Shown here piece after piece: positions 35,132-46,600 of a stretch of DNA of 64,000 nucleotides (position 1 is the stretch's first letter; each line of letters starts with the position of its first letter). Made by a program: the position numbers and the translations under genes. The stretch lies in assembly GCA_949361645.1 (NCBI GenBank), contig OX442431.1, positions 1,195,696 through 1,259,695 on the forward strand, written 5' to 3'. Origin of the DNA: Spongilla lacustris (Eukaryota > Porifera > Demospongiae > Spongillida > Spongillidae). The notes below the pieces were generated by a model. That model ran no database searches. It was given only the letters and a program-made list of their open reading frames with translations, and was not told the origin of the DNA.

Positions 35132-37304
35132 TGTATACATGCACAAACTGTATTTATATATAGTTGCGTGAATATATACATGCATGCATGTAGTGTGTTG
35201 AACTCGTGCATTGATTTCAGTATAGTTACAAATATTGTCAGAGAATTAAGCCATGGTCATTGCGAATTCATTCTTATGGATGCATGGTTAACCGTTCATG
35301 TGTATTGCACGTAACACGCATGCATGCACTGGTTATTGTAAGTGATCAATGCATGTAATTTTAAACATAGCGATTTAAAGTGGGAATATATATTAGCTAC
35401 CAACTTCTTGTAGCTGCTTCTCTTGTGCTCTGAATGATCTATAGTTTATCAGCATGCAAAGACATTTCATGTTTCTCTTTTACCTATCTTGATCACGTTG
35501 CATGCTCATCCTTCTCGTAATTCACCGTTGCAGCATTCATCATTATTGGTATAAGCTTATGCTTAATGATCAGCCTGCTAGTGGGTGACTTTGCTTTTCA
35601 GTTTGCACAGATGATGTATTTAGTGCTAGCTCAATTCAGAAGTTACATCACCACATGGATGTGAAAAGGAGTAGCTCGCGTACATGGCATGTGCATGCTC
35701 GCTATTGACGTTTTGAAGGTAAAACATTGTTGATTCCCATTAGTTGTTGTTATAAGCTTATGCTTAATGATCAGCCTGGGTGCCCTAGCTATTTCAGACA
35801 TTGCTGAATGTATTTCAGTAGCATTGGACTACTGAATGTTCTATCGCGTATGTGTGCTCATATTATTAAAGTTACAAAATTATTCACCACATGTATGTGC
35901 AAAGGAGTAAGCACCTAAATGCTTGACTTTTTGAAGCAATGTGAAGATTCCCATTACTTATTGTGAATCCAGCATTTGATAAACCTTACCTTAATAGAAA
36001 ATAAGCTGAAGACCATTATTCATCTTCAACTCCATGCACCATCTCTTCACATTTACCCTACTAGCTCTACCTGCATGTTCCTTATACTCTACCAAGAGTT
36101 CTAATCCAAAATGGATCGAATGACGAAGCCCTTATACTCCTGCTGATAGTTATGGCGGGTTTGAACCCGGTTGGGTAGGACGTTGCAATACTGGCACGGA
36201 GCTATTATGCAAGATCCCCAACATGTATTTTACCTTAGTGAAATGGTGTATGTAGTATGAAGTATTGAAAATAGGAAGTCGATAACGTTCTGATGATAAT
36301 TATAATGATTCAAATGCAAATAAATTTTATACTTGAACATTTTATACATGTACGCATATAGGTGCATGCTTGAAAGTTGAAACGAGCTCGTGACTGACAT
36401 GTCATTGTGATGGTCCGGGGACTAGCTCGTATTGTTTATTATTATATAGTCTGATTGTTTGTTATTGGACGTGGGCCGAACGGCTCCTATATTGTATCTA
36501 GGTCTGCCATGCAGCCGGCCTATTCTGTGTGCATGGTATATATGCCAGTGTTACGCGCAAAACGTGGGGGTGTAGCTAAAACCAGGAGCATGCAGGAGCA
36601 GGAGCAGAAGTTGCTACCTAAAACCAGGAGCAGGAGCAGGAGCAAGAGCAGGAGTTCTTACCTAAAATCTCATATGAGCAGGCGCAGTATGCCTTGTGAG
36701 CAAGAGTGCATACCGCTCATTAAGTTTAAGCTCGTGCGGCGGGTACTGTAGTATACCATTTTCTATGCACGCATGCACCCCGCATGCCTGTAATATTAGT
36801 AAAAACACCATTTATTTCTCCACATTTCTGAATATCCATTAGATGAACAGAAACTGATTTGTTTTATATTCAGTTCCACGGGGATGAACTTTGACAAATG
36901 CTGCAGTGGTACAGACTGCACTCCAGATAATTAAAAGTGAACTCATTATTAGCACTGACTACTGCATGGAAAACAGGAGTTCTTTAATTTTTTTACGAAT
37001 GTTGCGAAACAATGCACTGTTGTTTATTGCATGAGCTATTCTGCATTTTTTAGCGGGAGCCCCTAGCAGCTAAGTTCGATAATTTCTTTTGATATTGCTT
37101 CTTTCCATACCTATATGCATGTACCTACATGTAGCTATAGCTAGGAAAATAACAGTTATTTACATAATAATAATTTTGCCAGTCAGAGCTAGACTTCTGT
37201 CTGCTTCTTCTCCCCATGCTTCTGCATGGCTCCAAGTTGTCCCAGCACCAGGTCTCAATCTCCATCTTGACCCCTCTGAATTTTAGGCTGGTGTAAAGTG
37301 GTTG
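35132..37304. other. intergenic, with a 200-bp tandem duplication
   Basis: TATAAGCTTATGCTTAATGA with TCAGCCT occurs at about 35550 and 35750, and the sequences after each (CACCACATG...GTGAAAAGGAGTA / GTGCAAAGGAGTA) also correspond, so this is a degenerate tandem duplication. 36580-36655 is a CAGGAG/CAGGAGCA simple repeat that creates a short Arg/Ser frame. No genes supported. Confidence 0.5.
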
Positions 37305-37859
37305 TTAGGCATTGATATCTCCCAAGGTGCCAACTCTATCCATACTGTCCCTCTCACTGTTTGGAACTCTTGGGTCATCTTGCATTAACCTGCATGCAAG
37401 CATAGAGGTGACGTGATCTCCCGCCACAACAGATTCTTGCAGGTGTTGGTGCCCATGTAGAGGCAGGGAGTGGTCTTGGGCATGACCAATGGTGTGCTGA
37501 TGTCCTGGTCCCTCCATAGAGGTGACGTGATCTCCCGCCACAACAGAGTCTTGCAGGTGTTGGTGCCCATGTAGAGGCAGGGAGTGGTCTTGGGCATGAC
37601 CAATGGTGTGCTGATGTCCTGGTCCCTCCCTGGGTGTTAGGTGATCCAGCTGCATTTGACATTTAGTTACTGTAACTTCACCGCTCAATCCATGTACCTT
37701 TACTGAAGCGAGTGTGCATAACAGCAGGATCAGCAGCCTTGGCAGCTGAACTGTGAAAGCACAGTGCCAATGAGAATAAATGTAATGAACTTGGTTGGAA
37801 GTGCGTCTGACTGGCTGTGGAAACCTATGGGTGTAGAGGTTACTGAAGCTAGGCAACAC
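37305..37859 (-). CDS. possible secreted His-rich repeat protein
   Basis: A 184-codon minus-strand frame. A strongly hydrophobic stretch (LPRLLILLLCTLASVKVHG) precedes GEVTVTKCQMQLDHLTPRE and two nearly identical 38-residue repeats (EGPGHQHTIGHAQDHSLPLH, GHQHLQDSVVAGDHVTSM; period 114 bp, a multiple of three). A CTTTCACAG acceptor at 37751 suggests that the true coding exon begins at 37750 and that the start codon lies in an upstream exon. A signal peptide plus His-rich repeats would fit a small secreted or metal-binding protein. This is inference: no family is recognised, and a translated minisatellite without function is the main alternative. Confidence 0.3.
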   Translation of the reverse strand: MLPSFSNLYTHRFPQPVRRTSNQVHYIYSHWHCAFTVQLPRLLILLLCTLASVKVHGLSGEVTVTKCQMQLDHLTPREGPGHQHTIGHAQDHSLPLHGHQHLQDSVVAGDHVTSMEGPGHQHTIGHAQDHSLPLHGHQHLQESVVAGDHVTSMLACRLMQDDPRVPNSERDSMDRVGTLGDINA

Positions 37860-38373
37860 TTGGCACGATTGACTTCTCGTCTGGCCACAAGGTACAATCT
37901 TTCAAAGCCCCAAGTCCATTGCCAGTCTGTACGGAAGACTCAGCATGACCCTGGTCAGGGCAAATGTTAGCGCTAGATACTGTCACATTCTGTGTCCTTC
38001 CAGGACACCTGCTTGTGTTGTGGATTTAAAAAATAACTACATTTTATATTGTCATAACGATTTCATATAAAGAAAATAATAATGATAGCTTTACTATGAC
38101 ATATACAACATTTTGAGAAAGAGTTTGTGTTGCATAAATGTTAGTGTGTGGTTGGTCACTGCCCTAATTAGTGCACACTAGTTTAAACAGAAGCAAAAGA
38201 GTTGCAGGGACTGAGTGTATTCTGTTAGTAGATGGTGAGTTATCTTTGTGCATGCAGGCTTTATCAGGAAGGAGCATCACATTTCACTGCTGCATACATG
38301 CATGCATGCAGTATAAATTGCATGTGCCTGGAGAAATAAATAGAGCATGCATGGTTTTATGATGGGCTCTCAG
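37860..38373. other. no gene recognised
   Basis: AT-rich DNA with CATGCATGCATG words near 38298. The short plus frame at 38171-38362 has nothing to support it. Confidence 0.4.
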
Positions 38374-39300
38374 TGTCACGCGAAAATTGGTCCGGGCGAA
38401 AAGTGGTCCGGACGGACCACTTTTTTGGCTGCCAAAATTGGTCCGACCCCAGACCACTTTTGGCTGCTAAAATTGGACTACATGTATAAGGTCTAAGGTA
38501 ATTAAAGCTCTACTCAAGGATGCTTTTGGAGGAAATTTTTTCATTGTGAATCAGGATCTATATGATAACTTTGAAGATCTATACCGGTATACATGTGCAC
38601 TGTTAATATGCATATTAACAGTACTGTTTAAATCAGATTAATGTAGTTCATTGCAACTGAATTGTGCATGTGCATGCTTGGTTCTAATGCCTGCATCTGC
38701 ATGTGAAATAGTGTATGAAGAATGATGCTATATAAGCTACAAACCTTTTGATTTAAAGAACAGATTCTTTTGGTCTCAAGAACATCAACGGAAGTCACTA
38801 CTTTAGCAACGGCAAGGATTAAAGCCTGCTGTTGTCATTTTTCGATAATCAGTTGCACTTGCTGTGCGCTTGCATGGATCATAGGAATACTGAAATCTGA
38901 TTTCCAATTCTCCAAAACACGCCTTCAACCCTCAACGAGTTCATGTTATGTCAGTTGAAACTTGACACGCTTCCATGCATGTACTTTTAATTACAATCAT
39001 TAATTTATCAGTTCATGTTCATCACAATTTTATAATTTATATGACGGAAGACCATCCTGATCATGAAAGAGCTACATGTAGCGAAGGCTGATAAAATTTG
39101 TGCAGGACATGATTCATTAGCCATGCCGGCATAAAAAAAAATTGTACATGCAAGTTATGGTTGGCTGTTCTCAGTCATGCATGAATCTCTCAAGCTAAAA
39201 TCAGAAGCATGACATTTATAGGACAAAGAGGGTCATATAAATAAGAAATCAGTATAAAGCGCCCAGACCACTTTTTGCCCGGACCAATTTTCGCGTGACA
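38374..39300. mobile_element. 927-bp TIR element, TGTCACGCGAAAATTGG ends
   Basis: TGTCACGCGAAAATTGGTCC with GGGCGAAAAGTGGTC starts at 38374 and its inverted copy ends at about 39300 (one mismatch over about 34 bp). Just inside the left end, CAAAATTGGTCC/GGACCACTTTT motifs recur as subterminal repeats. The interior has no transposase. A non-autonomous DNA element. Confidence 0.75.
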
Positions 39301-40671
39301 GGTCTCCTGTCGCCCGCAAACTAGTATAATCTTTAGTTAATAACTCTTGTAATGAAAAAAAGGTTAGCTATAATATATATTTTTGCGCGATATTTGTATG
39401 CTGTCCTATGTGTGCTGATCATTAATATTACAGATTTTTACGGGTTAACCGGCTTGGTTAATTCCTCCACAATGATCACTAAAATACACCCCGAGCGCAA
39501 GTGAAACACATGCGACTAGAATTTTTTCCCTCGCGTTGGCCTGCACAGAACCACATTAGTCTGGCGGGGGACCCTGCAAGAAACATGTACTTCTTGCAGG
39601 GACGACGAGTATGATGATGCGAAACAGATGCAACTTGGCCTTACCAGAGATAATAGATCTCTGGCCTTACTTGGGTGAATTACGGTATCGCTTAATTATC
39701 CAACCTACTGTCCAGCCCGCCGTAAAAAAAACGCGCGTGGGTGGTAGAGCTCCGCGCGCGCCGTTATAACACAGTGTCATGCAATACACCTTTGTTTATG
39801 AAACGATGATGACGTCAATTTAGGTACACGTACTGTAGTGACCTGTCCGGATATTGAATTAAAATTTTGCTAATCTTTGCAAAGTCGCGGCGCAGGCCTA
39901 TAAGCAGTGCTCCTTAGGAGGTGGGTGATACACATGTCATGTATGTTGATAGCGCCGCGAAACTATAGACTTTTTTTTTTAAGTGTACTGTGCATATCGT
40001 AAGCTAGCTAAACGCCTAGTAGTCTCGTTCCCAGACGCATAACATGACTGGATTTTGTCGTGTGTGTGCCGTCACGCCGAAATGTTGGCGCAGCCAATCA
40101 ATATTCAAAGTGGCAGAGAACGCCGGTGACATCAGTCCTGAACTGCGTCCGGTAAAGGAAAAGCTTAATTCATCTTGGGTATGGACCTTATTTTATTTAT
40201 TCTTTGTCTCCCCACCGGCAGTAGTGTAAAGTCTTTGTGCTATTTCCCGAGCAGCTTTTAACGTCATACTGTACATGTATGGTTTGTGGGCACTAATTGC
40301 ATTGCATTATTGCACACCAACGTCGTACAGAGTGGGAACGAGAATATACGCCTACGCAATGTCAAGTCACTCAAGTGCCATGTACATGTGCATAATTTCA
40401 GACCCGTACCCAGGAGGGGTCGATCTCTTTTCTGGTCTGAACTCGTCCCCCTTCTGTTAAGCCATCTGTATTATTTCGATCGAAAATGGCGTCACCTAAG
40501 AAGCGATCAATCAGAAATACCATGCATGATGCCATTTTTATTGGACACTTTTAATTAAAAACTTCTATGCACTTAAGCGCGGAAGTCACCCTATTTTGTG
40601 ACCGACGCCCCCTTGCGGTTAATCGAACTACCCTTTCCAAAATTCTGCGCAAGGGTAGAAAGTAATTATAC
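39301..40671. other. no gene; hairpin motifs
   Basis: Contains a perfect 11-bp stem (CCCTGCAAGAA...TTCTTGCAGGG, 39571-39603), a TCTCGTTCCCAGACGCAT motif at 40022 related to the hairpin-element family, and a ATGTTGGCGCAGCCAATCA block at 40081 that has a relative at 10452. No coding features. Confidence 0.45.
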
Positions 40672-40736
40672 ATCGTACCCACAGACCTGCACTCAGCGGT
40701 GCTTCCACAGCTGAGCGTGGGTCTCGGTACGAGATA
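40672..40736. mobile_element. short hairpin element upstream of membrane-protein copy 2
   Basis: TCGTACCCACAGACCTGCAC pairs imperfectly with GGGTCTCGGTACGA across about 60 bp. Related to the TCTCG.nCCAGACC family. A decayed counterpart sits at 33346-33390 upstream of copy 1. Confidence 0.5.
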
Positions 40737-40763
40737 CGATGCAGTATTTATTTATTTATTTTA

Positions 40764-42433
40764 ATGTCTCATCAACAGGCAATGCATACTCATGTAGTGG
40801 TCATTTCAATAACCACTTGCTTCGTTGAGTGTTTCATGGCAGACACCCGAAACTGTGTCGATTGTCCAAATTATGGAGGATTGTTGACATGTGATCCACA
40901 AACGTGCGATTGGAAACTCTTGAACGGTTACTGGGCGGGCAATGTCACCGATGGAGGGGACGTGTTAGTCGGTTTGTGTCCTTTAGGATTCTGCTTACAT
41001 AACGTGTCCAGTAAATTTGTTCTGATTCCGCGTAGCGAGATCCTGACGCTCAACAATTTCTTGTGCAATGGGACTCACAGAATGGGTGTACTCTGTGGTC
41101 AATGCCAGCCGGGATATGCACCTGCTATAAATTCCGGTGGGTACGGAAGCGAATGTGTCCCTTGCGACGCGGAAAGCTCAAAAGTCAACTGGATCTACTA
41201 CCTCCTGGCAGTCTACGTCCCTCTTTTCGTAGTCCTCCTCGTCATCATTGTGTTCAACATCCGCCTCACCACTGGTCCAGTAAATTCATTCATATACTGT
41301 TCGCCCAGGTCATCTCGACTACCATCGACATTAACCAACAAGAAGCGGCTCCTCTTAACCTAGTGTACGGCGAGGGCACGACAGCATTCGAGAAATCATA
41401 CGAAGTGCCGTTCAACCTTTTTAACCTCAACCTGTTTGGAAACCTCCTACCGCCATTTTGTTTGGTAGATAACTTGAATACCCTTGATGCCATATCCCTG
41501 CGCTACGTCGAAGCCTTCTTCCACGTATTGATTATCTTCGTGACAGTCCTACTCTTACGATGTCAGAGATTCTTGAAGGTGAGCCCTGCGCTACCTACTT
41601 GCCTTCAAAGGTATCGGTTCGGCACTTCACTGGAGCACGCATTTGCTGCATTCGTCCTTCTCTATTACAACAGGCTATGTGAGACTACGATTTACTTACT
41701 TTCGCCTATAGCGTTATCCAATCCCGCCCTTGAAACAGTGGAACAGAGGGCTTTCTTTCAAGGCGATTATTCATTTACAGATTTTGATTACGCCGTTCGC
41801 TACAAGCTCCCTGCATATCTGATCACTGCCTTTCTTCTGGTCCTACCCATTGCCCTTCTTCATTATCCAACGAGGTGGGTGGAGCGGCTTGTATCGAAAG
41901 TGAGCTGCTTGAGGAAAGTGTACCCAACCGCAAGTATCGCAATATTGCTCGATACATTACAGGGCTGTTTCAAAGACAATCGGCGCTACTTTGCCGGTCT
42001 TTACTTGGTACTGCGGCTACTGCTGCTGTTTGCATACTTGATGCCTCTTCTCATGTTGACTCTACTTTTGCAAGAAATCATATTCATAATCTACATTTTT
42101 CTACTAGCTGTTTTGAAACCATATAAAGCGAATCATCTCAATTTTCTCGACATCGCCATTTTTACTAATATGGCTCTCATTAATATACTTTCGTGGTATA
42201 CGGTCAACCAGTTACAATCGGACTCAATATCGCTTATGGCGTGCATAATAATAGAATCCATCTTGGTATATTTACCGATGGTCTACCTCATTGCCTATCT
42301 GCTGTACCACAACGACGCTAAAATGAAAGTGACGGAATGGTATCGTGCAGCGAGGAGATGCCTATGCCGGAAAAGTAGAAGCCAACAAATGCAGAGTTTT
42401 GAAAGTGACGCATTGATGGCATGTGTACGATAG
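40764..42433 (+). CDS. multi-pass membrane protein, Cys-rich ectodomain, copy 2 (one frameshift)
   Basis: Paralogue of 33442-35131, shifted by 7322 bp and about 90 percent or more identical by eye. The first frame (40764-41363) covers the leader and Cys-rich ectodomain up to TTGPVNSFI. There a two-base insertion (CATATACTG, where copy 1 has CATACTG, near 41293) shifts the frame, and the protein continues in the second frame to the stop at 42433. The T-run broken in copy 1 is intact here (five T). Copy 2 also lacks 18 bp of copy 1 near 42306, removing six residues in frame (WCITGR region). Both copies therefore have all the conserved parts but each has one different indel: either both are young pseudogenes or the assembly has uncorrected indels. 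Confidence 0.72.
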
Positions 42434-42607
42434 GCCTATTGCGCATGCGCAAACACTCATAGTATATGTACATGTAGTGTGTTGAACTCATTGAGTTTTA
42501 CTTAGTCTTAGAGTCTTTTGAATGAGAATTTAAATATTAGCTTTGCCATGCTTACGCGTTCGTTTCGCTAGCTATAGCGTCGGTGGCCCAATAGGCCCAT
42601 TAACACA

Positions 42608-42808
<201 letters not shown>

Positions 42809-42836
42809 CTGGCACAAGAGGAGGAAACCTTTTTAA

Positions 42837-44276
42837 AAAATTCCTACTGCATTAAAATGCCGGTACGCCGTGTATTATTGATCGCCCCGGCCTGATCATA
42901 ATCTGATTGGTACGTGTACAGCCTAACATTCCGACACATGACTAAGGAGGGACATGCACCATCCATGCATGTAGTCATAAATATCTATAGTAACGGATCT
43001 GCATGGTACCTATAGAGACGGGCTCGCTATAGCACTTAATTGGCATTAGCGAATCAAAATCAATCAATAAACATGCAGTTCCGCACCAGAGAGCATGCAT
43101 GCATGCAACCTCAACACTGCTGCAGAAGATCCCCAACTCGGATTTGCCAGATGAATATTCGTGTTCCACTTCATGGCTTTGAGGAGTGGATTTGATTTCT
43201 GATCTCAGTATCAAGTCTGGTTTTATTTACACTATCTATAGAGCATGGTTAAATTCACATCATTGTCACATGCATGCATCATCACACTCTATATAGTACT
43301 CTGCATGGTTGAGTGCTTATCATGGCTGTTTCAAAATTCTTCTGGATTACACTAGCAATCCAAAATGGCTATCTGCTGTGCATGCACACTTTCTCTCAGT
43401 GAATAGCATGCACCTTGGAGCCGCCCTGGAATTGCAGATGTGCTTGGCTGCTTGCAACAATATCAAATTATGCCAGTGTGCATTGCTAGTAGAAAAACAA
43501 TCAAGCCACCAAATCATGCATGTGTAACGTAATAGTGAGGTCATGTATTGCGTAGAGACCAGTGTACATCCTGCAAGTCTGACCCTTGCCCTTCAGAACT
43601 TATATATAGGTGTATATATTTTTGTATATTGGCATTCGTGTATGTGTTTTTGAGGCTGCATTGATTTTGGCACTCGAGTCACACATCAGTGCAAGATGGC
43701 AGAACCCGTGAAACCACCCATGTTTAAACGCACATATGCCTGTGAATAGCTGTAATGAAGTGCCCTGAGGAAGTTATACAGTAACCAGTTAATGAGAAAC
43801 TTGCCGATGCCCAGAAAGAAAACACAAAACGACAAAACGAACGTGATACTGACAAATTAGACAATGGAAAATGGACATTGTAATATAAACTGAAGATGCT
43901 GATTTAACTTATGAAAGGTTATTTTTAAGTAATAAAAAAGACATGCCAACGCAGTTTAGAGGGGAGAAAAGCTAATCATGAGAAATGAAGTGGAAGCAAA
44001 ATGAAAAAAAAAAATTTAGGAGGGGAAAAACCGTGCAGCAATGAATGGACTTTTCAATTACGGTTCCGGCTATTCTTAAACTCCGAGGACCATTACTGGG
44101 AGTCGGACTAATGAGGTTTCTGTACGATGGCGGCAGATTGCGGAGTGAGTTCCAATTAAGAAGGGATCACCACTTCCGGCATTGAAATTCTTAGAATATT
44201 TGTTGTTCGAGTTATATCAAAATGGCGGTACGTAAACTGTTAGTGCGAGTGATATGGTGTGAAGTTTTGAAGTGCT
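42837..44276. other. no gene recognised
   Basis: AT-rich with CATGCATG words. Around 44220, AAAATGGCGGTACGT could be a two-codon first exon with a donor, but no matching acceptor is evident. Otherwise nothing is seen before the ORF at 44277. Confidence 0.4.
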
Positions 44277-45089
44277 ATGAACATCGGAAACGTGGCAGAT
44301 CATGTGTCGGATGATGTGAAGAGAACCGCATGCGATTTGGCTGACGTGAGGGAAATATTCTCTACTGCCATAAGGGTGCGGGAAGTCGTAGTCAACGAGC
44401 AAACATGCAAGAACCTGGACAAGATATTGGCGGGAATAAGGCGGCTGTCCTCAAGCACAGAGCACCGGATGGTGGGCCTAGGACAATTGGCGCAGGGCGA
44501 CCAGTCGTACAAGGGCCTTTTATCACACCTTGACCAATTTGTTCGTCACCCAAAGCGCGGTGCAGTACTCAAAGGCATATTGAGTGAGCAGGACGGCATA
44601 GAGCGATACCTTACCCTTCTACACAACGCAATGACCGAAGCAACAGCTCTTTCACAAGACGGAAGGGCCTCTTTCATCAGGTTTTTAGTACAGCAGTCCC
44701 AGGACAAAGCCGATAGTGCGGACGAGTACTGGGGGTTCCGGATTGCCGTCGAACAATTTTCTCACCTCCTAGCCCTTCAGCGAGCCTGCGTGTGCGTTCT
44801 GAGGAAGCTGCTGATGTCGAAGTCGAAAAAAGTTGATCCGCAGATCGAGAGAACGACAACTGCGCAGCTGGAAAAGTTGGACAGGCAGGTGGAGCTGTTT
44901 CACACGGAGTGGAAGACGAAATGGAACGCGTCCGCTGGTGCTTCCATCTTCTCCTGGGACCCCGATCAACTCATGAAAGGACTGCGCGCCGCGGCGACTC
45001 CGCAAGGTCTGGAAGCGGCCGGCGGCGACCACATCTACTTCGTCGCCCGCAGCTCGCTGTATACACAGATGTTTGCGGCTGGACAGTAG
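44277..45089 (+). CDS. all-helical protein of unknown function, intronless
   Basis: A single 270-codon frame, markedly more GC-rich and CpG-rich than its surroundings. The sequence is almost entirely amphipathic helix: VSDDVKRTACDLADVREIFS, LDKILAGIRRLSSSTEHRM, LLSHLDQFVRHPKRGAVLKG, ERTTTAQLEKLDRQVELFHT. There is no signal peptide, membrane segment or catalytic motif that I recognise. Only the last 20 residues differ (GGDHIYFVARSSLYTQMFAA). They look like the first strands of a beta-propeller blade and resemble YLYSLWNKTLYTIDKGTGAV in the ORF at 47241. The protein may therefore be the N-terminal half of a longer helical-plus-propeller protein, cut by whatever lies between 45.09 and 47.2 kb. 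The first in-frame ATG is used. Unknown family. Confidence 0.65.
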   Translation: MNIGNVADHVSDDVKRTACDLADVREIFSTAIRVREVVVNEQTCKNLDKILAGIRRLSSSTEHRMVGLGQLAQGDQSYKGLLSHLDQFVRHPKRGAVLKGILSEQDGIERYLTLLHNAMTEATALSQDGRASFIRFLVQQSQDKADSADEYWGFRIAVEQFSHLLALQRACVCVLRKLLMSKSKKVDPQIERTTTAQLEKLDRQVELFHTEWKTKWNASAGASIFSWDPDQLMKGLRAAATPQGLEAAGGDHIYFVARSSLYTQMFAAGQ

Positions 45090-45512
45090 GTTGGATAATT
45101 AAGCGATACCGTAATTTAGTATTAGCCACCAAAAAAAATTCTAGCCGCATCTCATTATACGATATCTGTTTTTGCGAGCCTATATCATACTCGTCTTATG
45201 ACATTCCGAGAAGAGAAAATGCTCATGAAAACACTCTACCACAGCTATACGTAAGCCATAATTGCCCAAGCACTACATTTATTATGAGTGGTTCTGCGCA
45301 GCCCGTTTTCACATCAATGCAACTTTGGCGGGAAAAGACGGGGTGTACTTGAGCGGTCTTTGTGGACGAACCAACCGGTAGAAATCTGTAAGCGAGTAAT
45401 ATAATGATCAGCACACATAGGAGAGTATATTCATATCACTCATAAATAGCCGCCTTTTTTTTTAACTTCAGAATAAGGCAGGAGTTTTTATGAATAATTT
45501 CAGTATTTAAGA

Positions 45513-46600
45513 ATGGAGATACACGCAAAGAAAGTTGAAGAGCGATGCAGAGTGTGTGGCAGCTTCTTAGTGGAGGATAAAGCCAAAAAGAAGAGGAAAA
45601 CATATAACTGCATACAGTTTGCAAAGGATTTGCACTCCAAATTCCTTATCAACACCTCCCTGGACATGCACCCACCCACCCACCATCCTTTGTGTGATAC
45701 CACAAACATGGGCCCAACAGTATTCCTTTTGAGTGGAAGGCCCACACAGAAGTTGACTGCATGGTGATATTATAATTTTATATGCTGCGTGTACATGTGT
45801 ATGTGATAGTACTCAGATATGTCATCCTAAACCACCACATGCAGGCTGTCCAGCCCACAATAGTGCAGCTCAGATTTACGCGGAATAGCCCCTGCCATGC
45901 AGACAGGCTTCTCAGCACAAGACCATATACTTGCCAGTACCAACAATCCAGACGTACTGGACCAACTTCAGTGTCCCTTGTGCCTGACAATTGTGCACCA
46001 CTGAACCATTGGAGCTACCATGTAGCAGTGGTGTATCCAGGATTTCAGTGAGGGGGGTGCTTAAAGTGAGGCCCGATACGAAAAGTGGGGGAGGGGGGGT
46101 GCAGTTCGCTTCAGGTCCGATACGAAAAGTGGGGGGGGGTGCAGTTTGCTTCAAGTCTGATACGAAAAGTGGGGGGGGGGGGGGGGTGCAGTTCGCTTCA
46201 GGTCCGATACGAAAAGTGGGGGGGGGGGCAGTTTGCTTCAAGTCCGATACGAAAAGTGGGGGCCTTTGTTTGGCGCACAGCAAATACGTTATCGTTAATA
46301 ATTAATGGTTACAATTTTGGCCGAGGGGATGCTCAAGCACCCGGAGCACCCTCTCTGGATACGCCACTGATGTGGGGCACTGGCTGCATCGACATATCAT
46401 ACACAGGTTCATGGCTTCCAACTGCAGTAAGATCAAGTGTCCATGCTGCATCATGGACACTCCTTTGGCTCCTTCACCGCTGAAGCCCACACCACCATTC
46501 ATTCAGACCTTGCTAGTGGTACATTGCCAGCAAACATGTGGAAAGGAAATACGGGCTGGTGAGTACAGCACTCACAAGTGTGCAGAAGAACCTGGACCTT
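45513..46600 (+). pseudogene. RAG1 N-terminal-like zinc-binding/RING sequence, broken
   Basis: Pieces follow the non-core part of RAG1 in order. 45513-45775 has CRVCGSFLVEDKAKKKRKTY, then an HPP...LCD zinc-binding region and, after a one-base shift near 45730, EWKAHTEVDCMV, comparable to the EWxPHxxxC element of RAG1. 45960-46024 has LQCPLCLTIV followed, in a shifted frame, by EPLELPC, the first RING ligands. A G-rich element interrupts at 46025-46370. 46371-46600 then has NCSKIKCPCC and a C2HC finger (CQQTCGKEIRAGEYSTHKC), as in RAG1 after the RING. No core recombinase (DDE) is seen. RAG1-N-like proteins and transposons occur in invertebrates (for example Aplysia N-RAG-TP). This copy is broken by at least two shifts and one insertion. 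The resemblance is by eye and moderate. Confidence 0.55.
46025..46370. mobile_element. short G-rich MITE inserted in the RAG1-like sequence
   Basis: Left end CAGTGGTGTATCCAGGATTT, right end GGATACGCCACTG, inverted. The interior is four tandem copies of a unit CCGATACGAAAAGTGGGGGG followed by GCAGTTCGCTTCAGGT / GCAGTTTGCTTCAAGT. The same kind of poly-G/TTCGTAT element is present at 23520-23600 and about 12340. The inserted position separates the first and second RING ligand pairs. Confidence 0.7.
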
